Shown here in pieces: positions 25,173 through 39,500 of a DNA stretch of 64,000 nucleotides. A program made the translations under genes and the position numbers. Within the stretch, counting starts at the first letter, position 1, and every line of letters starts with the position of its first letter. The notes beneath the pieces were generated by a model. The model made no database searches. It worked only from the letters and a program-made list of their open reading frames with translations, and was not told where the DNA came from. Source of the stretch: Odiellus spinosus (Eukaryota > Arthropoda > Arachnida > Opiliones > Phalangiidae); NCBI GenBank assembly GCA_963920705.1, contig CAWUCO010000219.1:992001-1056000 (forward strand). Reading direction: 5' to 3'.

Positions 25173-27420
25173 TTGGGAAATTTTTGGATCTATACTTGGG
25201 AAATTTTTGGATCTATACTTGGGAAATTTTTGGATCTATACTTGGGAAATTTTTGGATCTATACTTGGGAAATTTTGGATCTATACTTGGGAAATTTTTC
25301 GATCTATACTTGGAAAATTTTTGGATCTATGCTTGGGAAATTTTTGGATCTATACTTGGGAAATTTTTGGATTTATACTTGTGAAATTTTTGGATCTATA
25401 CTTGGGAAATTTTTACATGTATACTTGTGAAATTTTTGGATCTATACTTGGGAAATTTTTGGATCTATACTTGGGAAATTTTTGAATCTATACTTGGGAA
25501 ATTTTTGGATCTATACTTGTGAAATTTTTCGATCTATACTTGGAAAATTTTTGGATCTATACTTGGGAAATTTTTCGATCTATACTTGGGAAATTTTTCG
25601 ATCTATACTTGGGAAATTTTTCGATCTATACTTGGGAAATTTTTGAATCTCTACTTGGGAAATTTTTGAATCTCTACTTGGGAAATTTTTGGACTATACT
25701 TGGGAAATTTTTGGATCTATGCTTGGGAAATTTTTGAATCTATACTTGAGAAATTTTTGGATCTATACTTGGGAAATTTTTGGATCTATACTTGGGAAAT
25801 TTTTGGATCTATACTTGGGAAATTTTTGGATGTATACTTGGAAAATTTTTGGATCTATACTTGGGAAATTTTTGAATCTATACTTGGGAAATTTTTGGAT
25901 CTATACTTGGGAAATTTTTGGATGTATACTTGGGAAATTTTTGGATCTATACTTGGGAAATTTTTCGATCTATACTTGGGAAATTTTTGGATCTATACTT
26001 GGGAAATTTTTGAATCTATACTTGGGAAATTTTTGGATCTATACTTGGGAAATTTTTGAATCTATACTTGGGAAATTTATGGACCTATACTTGGGAAATT
26101 TTTGAATCTATACTTGAGAAATTTTTGGATCTATACTTGGGAAATTTTGGATCTATACTTGGAAAATTTTTCGATCTATACTAGGGAAATTTTTGGATGT
26201 ATACTTGTGAAATTTTTGGATCTATACTTGGGAAATTTTTCGATCTATACTTGGAAAATTTTTCGATCTATGCTTGGGAAATTTTTCGATCTATACTTGG
26301 GAAATTTTTGAATCTCTACTTGGGAAATTTTTGAATCTCTACTTGGGAAATTTTTGGACTATACATGGGAAATTTTTGGATCTATGCTTGGGAAATTTTT
26401 GAATCTGTACTTGAGAAATTTTTGGATCTATACTTGGGAAATTTTTGGATCTATACTTGGGAAATTTTTGGATCTATACTTGGGAAATCTTTGGATGTAT
26501 ACTTGGAAAATTTTTGGATCTATACTTGGGAAATTTTTGAATCTATACTTGGGAAATTTTTGGATCTATACTTGGGAAATTTTTGGATCTATACTTGGGA
26601 AATTTTTGGATCTATACTTGGGAAATTTTTGGATCTATACTTGGGAAATTTTGGATCTATACTTGGGAAATTTTTCGATCTATACTTGGAAAATTTTTCG
26701 ATCTATGCTTGGGAAATTTTTGGATCTATACTTGGGAAATTTTTGGATTTATACTTGTGAAATTTTTGGATCTATACTTGGGAAATTTTTACATGTATAC
26801 TTGTGAAATTTTTGGATCTATACTTGGGAAATTTTTGGATCTATACTTGGGAAATTTTTGAATCTATACTTGGGAAATTTTTGGACCTATACTTGGGAAA
26901 ATTTTGGATCTATACTTGTGAAATTTTTCGATCTATACTTGGAAAATTTTTGGATCTATGCTTGGGAAATTTTTGGATCTATACTTGGGAAATTTTTGGA
27001 TGTATACTTGTGAAATTTTTGGATCTATACTTGGGAAATTTTTGGATCTATACTTGGGAAATTTTTGGATCTATTCATGGGAAATTTTTGGATTTATACT
27101 TGGGAAATTTTTCTTACTATACTTGGGAAATTTTTCGATCTATACTTGGGAAATTTTTCGATCTATACTTGGAAAATTTTTGGATCTATACTTGGGAAAT
27201 TTTTCGATCTATACTTGGGAAATTTTTCGATCTATACTTGGGAAATTTTTCGATCTATACTTGGGAAATTTTTGAATCTCTACTTGGGAAATTTTTGAAT
27301 CTCTACTTGGGAAATTTTTGGACTATACTTGGGAAATTTTTGGATCTATGCTTGGGAAATTTTTGAATCTATACTTGAGAAATTTTTGGATTATACTTGG
27401 GAAATTTTTGGATCTATACT
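23277..27420 (+). repeat. 2,247-bp higher-order repeat, two tandem copies
   Basis: Copies run from about 23277 to 25523 and from 25524 to about 27420 at an offset of 2,247 bp; anchors at 23442, 24107 and 25071 pair with 25689, 26354 and 27318. The first copy alone has GGATTTATAC at about 24935 where the second has GGATCTATAC. The copies diverge just after the GGATTATAC monomer, where the second has TTGAG near 27420. Confidence 0.88.
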
Positions 27421-30400
27421 TGAGAAATTTTTGGATCTATACTTGGGAAATTTTTGGATCTATACTTGGGAAATTTTTGGATCTATACTTGGGAAATCTT
27501 TGGATGTATACTTGGAAAATTTTTGGATCTATACTTGGGAAATTTTTGAATCTATACTTGGGAAATTTTTGGATCTATACTTGGGAAATTTTTGGATCTA
27601 TACTTGGGAAATTTTTGGATCTATACTTGGGAAATTTTTGGATCTATACTTGGGAAATTTTGGATCTATACTTGGGAAATTTTTCGATCTATACTTGGAA
27701 AATTTTTCGATCTATGCTTGGGAAATTTTTGGATCTATACTTGGGAAATTTTTGGATTTATACTTGTGAAATTTTTGGATCTATACTTGGGAAATTTTTA
27801 CATGTATACTTGTGAAATTTTTGGATCTATACTTGGGAAATTTTTGGATCTATACTTGGGAAATTTTTGAATCTATACTTGGGAAATTTTTGGATCTATA
27901 CTTGTGAAATTTTTCGATCTATACTTGGAAAATTTTTGGATCTATGCTTGGGAAATTTTTGGATCTATACTTGGGAAATTTTTGGATGTATACTTGTGAA
28001 ATTTTTGGATCTATACTTGGGAAATTTTTGGATCTATACTTGGGAAATTTTTGGATCTATTCATGGGAAATTTTTGGATTTATACTTGGGAAATTTTTCT
28101 TACTATACTTGGGAAATTTTTCGATCTATACTTGGGAAATTTTTCGATCTATACTTGGAAAATTTTTGGATCTATACTTGGGAAATTTTTCGATCTATAC
28201 TTGGGAAATTTTTCGATCTATACTTGGGAAATTTTTCGATCTATACTTGGGAAATTTTTGAATCTCTACTTGGGAAATTTTTGAATCTCTACTTGGGAAA
28301 TTTTTGGACTATACTTGGGAAATTTTTGGATCTATGCTTGGGAAATTTTTGAATCTATACTTGAGAAATTTTTGGATTATACTTGGGAAATTTTTGGATC
28401 TATACTTGGGAAATTTTTGGATCTATACTTGGGAAATTTTTGGATGTATACTTGGAAAATTTTTGGATCTATACTTGGGAAATTTTTGAATCTATACTTG
28501 GGAAATTTTTGGATCTATACTTGGGAAATTTTTGGATGTATACTTGGGAAATTTTTGGATCTATACTTGGGAAATTTTTCGATCTATACTTGGGAAATTT
28601 TTGGATCTATACTTGGGAAATTTTTGAATCTATACTTGGGAAATTTTTGAATCTATACTTGGGAAATTTTTGGAGCTATACTTGGGAAATTTTTGAATCT
28701 ATACTTGGGAAATTTTTCGATCTATACTTGGGAAATTTTTCGATCTATACTTGGGAAATTTTTCGATCTATACTTGGGAAATTTTTGGATCTATACTTGG
28801 GAAATATTTGGATCTATACTTGGGAAATATTTGGATCTATACTTGGGAAATTTTGGATCTATACTTGGGAAATTTTTCGATCTATACTTGGAAAATTTTG
28901 GACCTATACTTGGAAAATTTTTCGATCTATACTTGGAAAATTTTTCGATCTATGCTTGGGAAATTTTTCGATCCATACTTGGGAAATTTTTGAATCTCTA
29001 CTTGGGAAATTTTTGAATCTCTACTTGGGAAATTTTTGGACTATACATGGGAAATTTTTGGATCTATGCTTGGGAAATTTTTGGATGTATACTTGGAAAA
29101 TTTTTGGATCTATACTTGGGAAATTTTTGAATCTATACTTGGGAAATTTTTGGATCTATACTTGGGAAATTTTTGGATCTATACTTGGGAAATTTTTGGA
29201 TCTATACTTGGGAAATTTTTCGATCTATACTTGGGAAATTTTTGGATCTATACTTGGGAAATGTTTGAATATATACTTGGGAAATTTTTGGATCTATACT
29301 TGGGAAATTTTTGAATCTATACTTGGGAAATTTATGGACCTATACTTGGGAAATTTTTGAATCTATACTTGAGAAATTTTTGGATCTATACTTGGGAAAT
29401 TTTGGATCTATACTTGGAAATTTTTTCGATCTATACTAGGGAAATTTTTGGATGTATACTTGTGAAATTTTTGGATCTATACTTGGGAAATTTTTCGATC
29501 TATACTTGGAAAATTTTTCGATCTATGCTTGGGAAATTTTTCGATCTATACATGGGAAATTTTTGGATCTATGCTTGGGAAATTTTTGAATCTATACTTG
29601 AGAAATTTTTGGATCTATACTTGGGAAATTTTTGGATCTATACTTGGGAAATTTTTGGATCTATACTTGGGAAATCTTTGGATGTATACTTGGAAAATTT
29701 TTGGATCTATACTTGGGAAATTTTTGAATCTATACTTGGGAAATTTTTGGATCTATACTTGGGAAATTTTTGGATCTATACTTGGGAAATTTTTGGATCT
29801 ATACTTGGGAAATTTTTCGATCTATGCTTGGGAAATTTTTCGATCCATACTTGGGAAATTTTTGAATCTCTACTTGGGAAATTTTTGAATCTCTACTTGG
29901 GAAATTTTTGGACTATACTTGGGAAATTTTTGGATCTATGCTTGGGAAATTTTTGAATCTATACTTGAGAAATTTTTGGATCTATACTTGGGAAATTTTT
30001 GGATCTATACTTGGGAAATTTTTGGATCTATACTTGGGAAATTTTTGGATGTATACTTGGAAAATTTTTGGATCTATACTTGGGAAATTTTTGAATCTAT
30101 ACTTGGGAAATTTTTGGATCTATACTTGGGAAATTTTTGGATGTATACTTGGGAAATTTTTGGATCTATACTTGGGAAATTTTTCGATCTATACTTGGGA
30201 AATTTTTGGATCTATACTTGGGAAATTTTTGAATCTATACTTGGGAAATTTTTGGATCTATACTTGGGAAATTTTTGAATCTATACTTGGGAAATTTATG
30301 GACCTATACTTGGGAAATTTTTGAATCTATACTTGAGAAATTTTTGGATCTATACTTGGGAAATTTTGGATCTATACTTGGAAAATTTTTCGATCTATAC

Positions 30401-33400
30401 TAGGGAAATTTTTGGATGTATACTTGTGAAATTTTTGGATCTATACTTGGGAAATTTTTCGATCTATACTTGGAAAATTTTTCGATCTATGCTTGGGAAA
30501 TTTTTCGATCTATACTTGGGAAATTTTTGAATCTCTACTTGGGAAATTTTTGAATCTCTACTTGTGAAATTTTTGGACTATACATGGGAAATTTTTGGAT
30601 CTATGCTTGGGAAATTTTTGAATCTGTACTTGAGAAATTTTTGGATCTATACTTGGGAAATTTTTGGATCTATACTTGGGAAATTTTTGGATCTATACTT
30701 GGGAAATCTTTGGATGTATACTTGGAAAATTTTTGGATCTATACTTGGGAAATTTTTGAATCTATACTTGGGAAATTTTTGGATCTATACTTGGGAAATT
30801 TTTGGATCTATACTTGGGAAATTTTTGGATCTATACTTGGGAAATTTTTGGATCTATACTTGGGAAATTTTGGATCTATACTTGGGAAATTTTTCGATCT
30901 ATACTTGGAAAATTTTTCGATCTATGCTTGGGAAATTTTTGGATCTATACTTGGGAAATTTTTGGATTTATACTTGTGAAATTTTTGGATCTATACTTGG
31001 GAAATTTTTACATGTATACTTGTGAAATTTTTGGATCTATACTTGGGAAATTTTTGGATCTATACTTGGGAAATTTTTGAATCTATACTTGGGAAATTTT
31101 TGGACCTATACTTGGGAAAATTTTGGATCTATACTTGTGAAATTTTTCGATCTATACTTGGAAAATTTTTGGATCTATGCTTGGGAAATTTTTGGATCTA
31201 TACTTGGGAAATTTTTGGATGTATACTTGTGAAATTTTTGGATCTATACTTGGGAAATTTTTGGATCTATACTTGGGAAATTTTTGGATCTATTCATGGG
31301 AAATTTTTGGATTTATACTTGGGAAATTTTTCTTACTATACTTGGGAAATTTTTCGATCTATACTTGGGAAATTTTTCGATCTATACTTGGAAAATTTTT
31401 GGATCTATACTTGGGAAATTTTTCGATCTATACTTGGGAAATTTTTCGATCTATACTTGGGAAATTTTTCGATCTATACTTGGGAAATTTTTGAATCTCT
31501 ACTTGGGAAATTTTTGAATCTCTACTTGAGAAATTTTTGGATTATACTTGGGAAATTTTTGGATCTATACTTGAGAAATTTTTGGATCTATACTTGGGAA
31601 ATTTTTGGATCTATACTTGGGAAATTTTTGGATCTATACTTGGGAAATCTTTGGATGTATACTTGGAAAATTTTTGGATCTATACTTGGGAAATTTTTGA
31701 ATCTATACTTGGGAAATTTTTGGATCTATACTTGGGAAATTTTTGGATCTATACTTGGGAAATTTTTGGATCTATACTTGGGAAATTTTTGGATCTATAC
31801 TTGGGAAATTTTGGATCTATACTTGGGAAATTTTTCGATCTATACTTGGAAAATTTTTCGATCTATGCTTGGGAAATTTTTGGATCTATACTTGGGAAAT
31901 TTTTGGATTTATACTTGTGAAATTTTTGGATCTATACTTGGGAAATTTTTACATGTATACTTGTGAAATTTTTGGATCTATACTTGGGAAATTTTTGGAT
32001 CTATACTTGGGAAATTTTTGAATCTATACTTGGGAAATTTTTGGATCTATACTTGTGAAATTTTTCGATCTATACTTGGAAAATTTTTGGATCTAAGCTT
32101 GGGAAATTTTTGGATCTATACTTGGGAAATTTTTGGATGTATACTTGTGAAATTTTTGGATCTATACTTGGGAAATTTTTGGATCTATACTTGGGAAATT
32201 TTTGGATCTATTCATGGGAAATTTTTGGATTTATACTTGGGAAATTTTTCTTACTATACTTGGGAAATTTTTCGATCTATACTTGGGAAATTTTTCGATC
32301 TATACTTGGAAAATTTTTGGATCTATACTTGGGAAATTTTTCGATCTATACTTGGGAAATTTTTCGATCTATACTTGGGAAATTTTTCGATCTATACTTG
32401 GGAAATTTTTGAATCTCTACTTGGGAAATTTTTGAATCTCTACTTGGGAAATTTTTGGACTATACTTGGGAAATTTTTGGATCTATGCTTGGGAAATTTT
32501 TGAATCTATACTTGAGAAATTTTTGGATTATACTTGGGAAATTTTTGGATCTATACTTGGGAAATTTTTGGATCTATACTTGGGAAATTTTTGGATGTAT
32601 ACTTGGAAAATTTTTGGATCTATACTTGGGAAATTTTTGAATCTATACTTGGGAAATTTTTGGATCTATACTTGGGAAATTTTTGGATGTATACTTGGGA
32701 AATTTTTGGATCTATACTTGGGAAATTTTTCGATCTATACTTGGGAAATTTTTGGATCTATACTTGGGAAATTTTTGAATCTATACTTGGGAAATTTTTG
32801 AATCTATACTTGGGAAATTTTTGGAGCTATACTTGGGAAATTTTTGAATCTATACTTGGGAAATTTTTCGATCTATACTTGGGAAATTTTTCGATCTATA
32901 CTTGGGAAATTTTTCGATCTATACTTGGGAAATTTTTGGATCTATACTTGGGAAATATTTGGATCTATACTTGGGAAATTTTTGGATCTATACTTGGGAA
33001 ATTTTGGATCTATACTTGGGAAATTTTTCGATCTATACTTGGAAAATTTTGGACCTATACTTGGAAAATTTTTCGATCTATACTTGGAAAATTTTTCGAT
33101 CTATGCTTGGGAAATTTTTCGATCCATACTTGGGAAATTTTTGAATCTCTACTTGGGAAATTTTTGAATCTCTACTTGGGAAATTTTTGGACTATACATG
33201 GGAAATTTTTGGATCTATGCTTGGGAAATTTTTGGATGTATACTTGGAAAATTTTTGGATCTATACTTGGGAAATTTTTGAATCTATACTTGGGAAATTT
33301 TTGGATCTATACTTGGGAAATTTTTGGATCTATACTTGGGAAATTTTTGGATCTATACTTGGGAAATTTTTGGATCTATACTTGGGAAATTTTTCGATCT

Positions 33401-34086
33401 ATACTTGGGAAATTTTTGGATCTATACTTGGGAAATGTTTGAATATATACTTGGGAAATTTTTGGATCTATACTTGGGAAATTTTTGAATCTATACTTGG
33501 GAAATTTATGGACCTATACTTGGGAAATTTTTGAATCTATACTTGAGAAATTTTTGGATCTATACTTGGGAAATTTTGGATCTATACTTGGAAATTTTTT
33601 CGATCTATACTAGGGAAATTTTTGGATGTATACTTGTGAAATTTTTGGATCTATACTTGGGAAATTTTTCGATCTATACTTGGAAAATTTTTCGATCTAT
33701 GCTTGGGAAATTTTTCGATCTATACATGGGAAATTTTTGGATCTATGCTTGGGAAATTTTTGAATCTATACTTGAGAAATTTTTGGATCTATACTTGGGA
33801 AATTTTTGGATCTATACTTGGGAAATTTTTGGATCTATACTTGGGAAATCTTTGGATGTATACTTGGAAAATTTTTGGATCTATACTTGGGAAATTTTTG
33901 AATCTATACTTGGGAAATTTTTGGATCTATACTTGGGAAATTTTTGGATCTATACTTGGGAAATTTTTGGATCTATACTTGGGAAATTTTTCGATCTATG
34001 CTTGGGAAATTTTTCGATCCATACTTGGGAAATTTTTGAATCTCTACTTGGGAAATTTTTGAATCTCTACTTGGGAAATTTTTGGA
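25640..34086 (+). repeat. 4.15-4.22-kb higher-order repeat, two tandem copies
   Basis: Copies run from about 25640 to 29870 and from about 29860 to 34086. The offset is 4,219 bp up to about 27.3 kb, 4,151 bp after a 68-bp loss in the second copy, and 4,174 bp after a one-monomer gain near 33.37 kb. Shared features include two nine-monomer cassettes, the rare GGAGCTATAC monomer (28672 and 32823), the CGATCCATAC monomer and AATGTTTGAATATATAC. Each copy also contains shorter nested repeats. Confidence 0.87.
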
Positions 34087-36508
34087 CTATACATGGGAAA
34101 TTTTTGGATCTATGCTTGGGAAATTTTTGGATGTATACTTGGAAAATTTTTGGATCTATACTTGGGAAATTTTTGAATCTATACTTGGGAAATTTTTGGA
34201 TCTATACTTGGGAAATTTTTGGATCTATACTTGGGAAATTTTTGGATCTATACTTGGGAAATTTTTCGATCTATACTTGGGAAATTTTTGGATCTATACT
34301 TGGGAAATGTTTGAATATATACTTGGGAAATTTTTGGATCTATACTTGGGAAATTTTTGAATCTATACTTGGGAAATTTATGGACCTATACTTGGGAAAT
34401 TTTTGAATCTATACTTGAGAAATTTTTGGATCTATACTTGGGAAATTTTGGATCTATACTTGGAAATTTTTTCGATCTATACTAGGGAAATTTTTGGATG
34501 TATACTTGTGAAATTTTTGGATCTATACTTGGGAAATTTTTCGATCTATACTTGGAAAATTTTTCGATCTATGCTTGGGAAATTTTTCGATCTATACATG
34601 GGAAATTTTTGGATCTATGCTTGGGAAATTTTTGAATCTATACTTGAGAAATTTTTGGATCTATACTTGGTAAATTTTTGGATCTATACTTGGGAAATTT
34701 TTGGATCTATACTTGGGAAATCTTTGGATGTATACTTGGAAAATTTTTGGATCTATACTTGGGAAATTTTTGAATCTCTACTTGGAAAATTTTGGACCTA
34801 TACTTGGAAAATTTTTCGATCTATACTTGGAAAATTTTTCGATCTATGCTTGGGAAATTTTTCGATCCATACTTGGGAAATTTTTGAATCTCTACTTGGG
34901 AAATTTTTGAATCTCTACTTGGGAAATTTTTGGACTATACATGGGAAATTTTTGGATCTATGCTTGGGAAATTTTTGGATGTATACTTGGAAAATTTTTG
35001 GATCTATACTTGGGAAATTTTTGAATCTATACTTGGGAAATTTTTGGATCTATACTTGGGAAATTTTTGGATCTATACTTGGGAAATTTTTGGATCTATA
35101 CTTGGGAAATTTTTCGATCTATACTTGGGAAATTTTTGGATCTATACTTGGGAAATGTTTGAATATATACTTGGGAAATTTTTGGATCTATACTTGGGAA
35201 ATTTTTGAATCTATACTTGGGAAATTTATGGACCTATACTTGGGAAATTTTTGAATCTATACTTGAGAAATTTTTGGATCTATACTTGGGAAATTTTGGA
35301 TCTATACTTGGAAATTTTTTCGATCTATACTAGGGAAATTTTTGGATGTATACTTGTGAAATTTTTGGATCTATACTTGGGAAATTTTTCGATCTATACT
35401 TGGAAAATTTTTCGATCTATGCTTGGGAAATTTTTCGATCTATACATGGGAAATTTTTGGATCTATGCTTGGGAAATTTTTGAATCTATACTTGAGAAAT
35501 TTTTGGATCTATACTTGGGAAATTTTTGGATCTATACTTGGGAAATTTTTGGATCTATACTTGGGAAATCTTTGGATGTATACTTGGAAAATTTTTGGAT
35601 CTATACTTGGGAAATTTTTGAATCTATACTTGGGAAATTTTTGGATCTATACTTGGGAAATTTTTGGATCTATACTTGGGAAATTTTTGGATCTATACTT
35701 GGGAAATTTTTCGATCTATGCTTGGGAAATTTTTCGATCCATACTTGGGAAATTTTTGAATCTCTACTTGGGAAATTTTTGAATCTCTACTTGGGAAATT
35801 TTTGGACTATACATGGGAAATTTTTGGATCTATGCTTGGGAAATTTTTGGATGTATACTTGGAAAATTTTTGGATCTATACTTGGGAAATTTTTGAATCT
35901 ATACTTGGGAAATTTTTGGATCTATACTTGGGAAATTTTTGGATCTATACTTGGGAAATTTTTGGATCTATACTTGGGAAATTTTTCGATCTATACTTGG
36001 GAAATTTTTGGATCTATACTTGGGAAATGTTTGAATATATACTTGGGAAATTTTTGGATCTATACTTGGGAAATTTTTGAATCTATACTTGGGAAATTTA
36101 TGGACCTATACTTGGGAAATTTTTGAATCTATACTTGAGAAATTTTTGGATCTATACTTGGGAAATTTTGGATCTATACTTGGAAATTTTTTCGATCTAT
36201 ACTAGGGAAATTTTTGGATGTATACTTGTGAAATTTTTGGATCTATACTTGGGAAATTTTTCGATCTATACTTGGAAAATTTTTCGATCTATGCTTGGGA
36301 AATTTTTCGATCTATACATGGGAAATTTTTGGATCTATGCTTGGGAAATTTTTGAATCTATACTTGAGAAATTTTTGGATCTATACTTGGGAAATTTTTG
36401 GATCTATACTTGGGAAATTTTTGGATCTATACTTGGGAAATCTTTGGATGTATACTTGGAAAATTTTTGGATCTATACTTGGGAAATTTTTGAATCTATA
36501 CTTGGGAA
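33187..36508 (+). repeat. 872/848/895-bp higher-order repeat, three copies and a partial fourth
   Basis: Counting from the GGACTATAC/ATGGG monomer, the units are 33187-34081 (895 bp), 34082-34929 (848 bp), 34930-35801 (872 bp) and a partial unit from 35802. Each carries AATGTTTGAATATATAC (33434, 34306, 35154, 36026), ATTTATGGACC, CTTGGAAATTTTTTCG, the CTAGGG dimer and an AAATCTTT cassette. The 895-bp unit has one extra monomer. The 848-bp unit has a new junction near 34772-34790, where GAATCTCTAC is followed by TTGGAAAATTTTGGACC. Confidence 0.9.
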
Positions 36509-39500
36509 ATTTTGGATCTATACTTGGAAATTTTTTCGATCTATACTAGGGAAATTTTTGGATGTATACTTGTGAAATTTTTGGATCTATACTTGGGAAA
36601 TTTTTCGATCTATACTTGGAAAATTTTTCGATCTATGCTTGGGAAATTTTTCGATCTATACATGGGAAATTTTTGGATCTATGCTTGGGAAATTTTTGAA
36701 TCTATACTTGAGAAATTTTTGGATCTATACTTGGGAAATTTTTGGATCTATACTTGGGAAATTTTTGGATCTATACTTGGGAAATCTTTGGATGTATACT
36801 TGGAAAATTTTTGGATCTATACTTGGGAAATTTTTGAATCTATACTTGGGAAATTTTTGGATCTATACTTGGGAAATTTTTGGATCTATACTTGGGAAAT
36901 TTTGGATCTATACTTGGGAAATTTTTCGATCTATACTTGGAAAATTTTTCGATCTATGCTTGGGAAATTTTTGGATCTATACTTGGGAAATTTTTGGATG
37001 TATACTTGTGAAATTTTTGGATCTATACTTGGGAAATTTTTGGATCTATACTTGGGAAATTTTGAATCTATACTTGGGAAATTTTTGAACCTATACTTGG
37101 GAAAATTTTGGATCTATACTTGTGAAATTTTTGGATCTATACTTGGGAAATTTTGGATCTATACTTGGAAATTTTTTCGATCTATACTAGGGAAATTTTT
37201 GGATGTATACTTGTGAAATTTTTGGATCTATACTTGGGAAATTTTTCGATCTATACTTGGAAAATTTTTCGATCTATGCTTGGGAAATTTTTCGATCTAT
37301 ACATGGGAAATTTTTGGATCTATGCTTGGGAAATTTTTGAATCTATACTTGAGAAATTTTTGGATCTATACTTGGGAAATTTTTGGATCTATACTTGGGA
37401 AATTTTTGGATCTATACTTGGGAAATCTTTGGATGTATACTTGGAAAATTTTTGGATCTATACTTGGGAAATTTTTGAATCTATACTTGGGAAATTTTTG
37501 GATCTATACTTGGGAAATTTTTGGATCTATACTTGGGAAATTTTGGATCTATACTTGGGAAATTTTTCGATCTATACTTGGAAAATTTTTCGATCTATGC
37601 TTGGGAAATTTTTGGATCTATACTTGGGAAATTTTTGGATGTATACTTGTGAAATTTTTGGATCTATACTTGGGAAATTTTTGGATCTATACTTGGGAAA
37701 TTTTGAATCTATACTTGGGAAATTTTTGAACCTATACTTGGGAAAATTTTGGATCTATACTTGTGAAATTTTTGGATCTATACTTGGGAAATTTTTGGAT
37801 CTATACTTGGGAAATTTTTGGATCTATTCATGGGAAATTTTTTGATTTATACTTGGGAAATTTTTCTTACTATACTTGGGAAATTTTTCGATCTATACTT
37901 GGGAAATTTTTCGATCTATACTTGGAAAATTTTTGGATCTATACTTGGGAAATTTTTCGATCTATACTTGGGAAATTTTTCGATCTATACTTGGGAAATT
38001 TTTCGATCTATACTTGGGAAATTTTTGAATCTCTACTTGGAAAATTTTGGACCTATACTTGGAAAATTTTTCGATCTATACTTGGAAAATTTTTCGATCT
38101 ATGCTTGGGAAATTTTTCGATCCATACTTGGGAAATTTTTGAATCTCTACTTGGGAAATTTTTGAATCTCTACTTGGGAAATTTTTGGACTATACATGGG
38201 AAATTTTTGGATCTATGCTTGGGAAATTTTTGGATGTATACTTGGAAAATTTTTGGATCTATACTTGGGAAATTTTTGAATCTATACTTGGGAAATTTTT
38301 GGATCTATACTTGGGAAATTTTTGGATCTATACTTGGGAAATTTTTGGATCTATACTTGGGAAATTTTTCGATCTATACTTGGGAAATTTTTGGATCTAT
38401 ACTTGGGAAATGTTTGAATATATACTTGGGAAATTTTTGGATCTATACTTGGGAAATTTTTGAATCTATACTTGGGAAATTTATGGACCTATACTTGGGA
38501 AATTTTTGAATCTATACTTGAGAAATTTTTGGATCTATACTTGGGAAATTTTGGATCTATACTTGGAAATTTTTTCGATCTATACTAGGGAAATTTTTGG
38601 ATGTATACTTGTGAAATTTTTGGATCTATACTTGGGAAATTTTTCGATCTATACTTGGAAAATTTTTCGATCTATGCTTGGGAAATTTTTCGATCTATAC
38701 ATGGGAAATTTTTGGATCTATGCTTGGGAAATTTTTGAATCTATACTTGAGAAATTTTTGGATCTATACTTGGGAAATTTTTGGATCTATACTTGGGAAA
38801 TTTTTGGATCTATACTTGGGAAATCTTTGGATGTATACTTGGAAAATTTTTGGATCTATACTTGGGAAATTTTTGAATCTATACTTGGGAAATTTTTGGA
38901 TCTATACTTGGGAAATTTTTGGATCTATACTTGGGAAATTTTTGGATCTATACTTGGGAAATTTTTCGATCTATGCTTGGGAAATTTTTCGATCCATACT
39001 TGGGAAATTTTTGAATCTCTACTTGGGAAATTTTTGAATCTCTACTTGGGAAATTTTTGGACTATACATGGGAAATTTTTGGATCTATGCTTGGGAAATT
39101 TTTGGATGTATACTTGGAAAATTTTTGGATCTATACTTGGGAAATTTTTGAATCTATACTTGGGAAATTTTTGGATCTATACTTGGGAAATTTTTGGATC
39201 TATACTTGGGAAATTTTTGGATCTATACTTGGGAAATTTTTCGATCTATACTTGGGAAATTTTTGGATCTATACTTGGGAAATGTTTGAATATATACTTG
39301 GGAAATTTTTGGATCTATACTTGGGAAATTTTTGAATCTATACTTGGGAAATTTATGGACCTATACTTGGGAAATTTTTGAATCTATACTTGAGAAATTT
39401 TTGGATCTATACTTGGGAAATTTTGGATCTATACTTGGAAATTTTTTCGATCTATACTAGGGAAATTTTTGGATGTATACTTGTGAAATTTTTGGATCTA

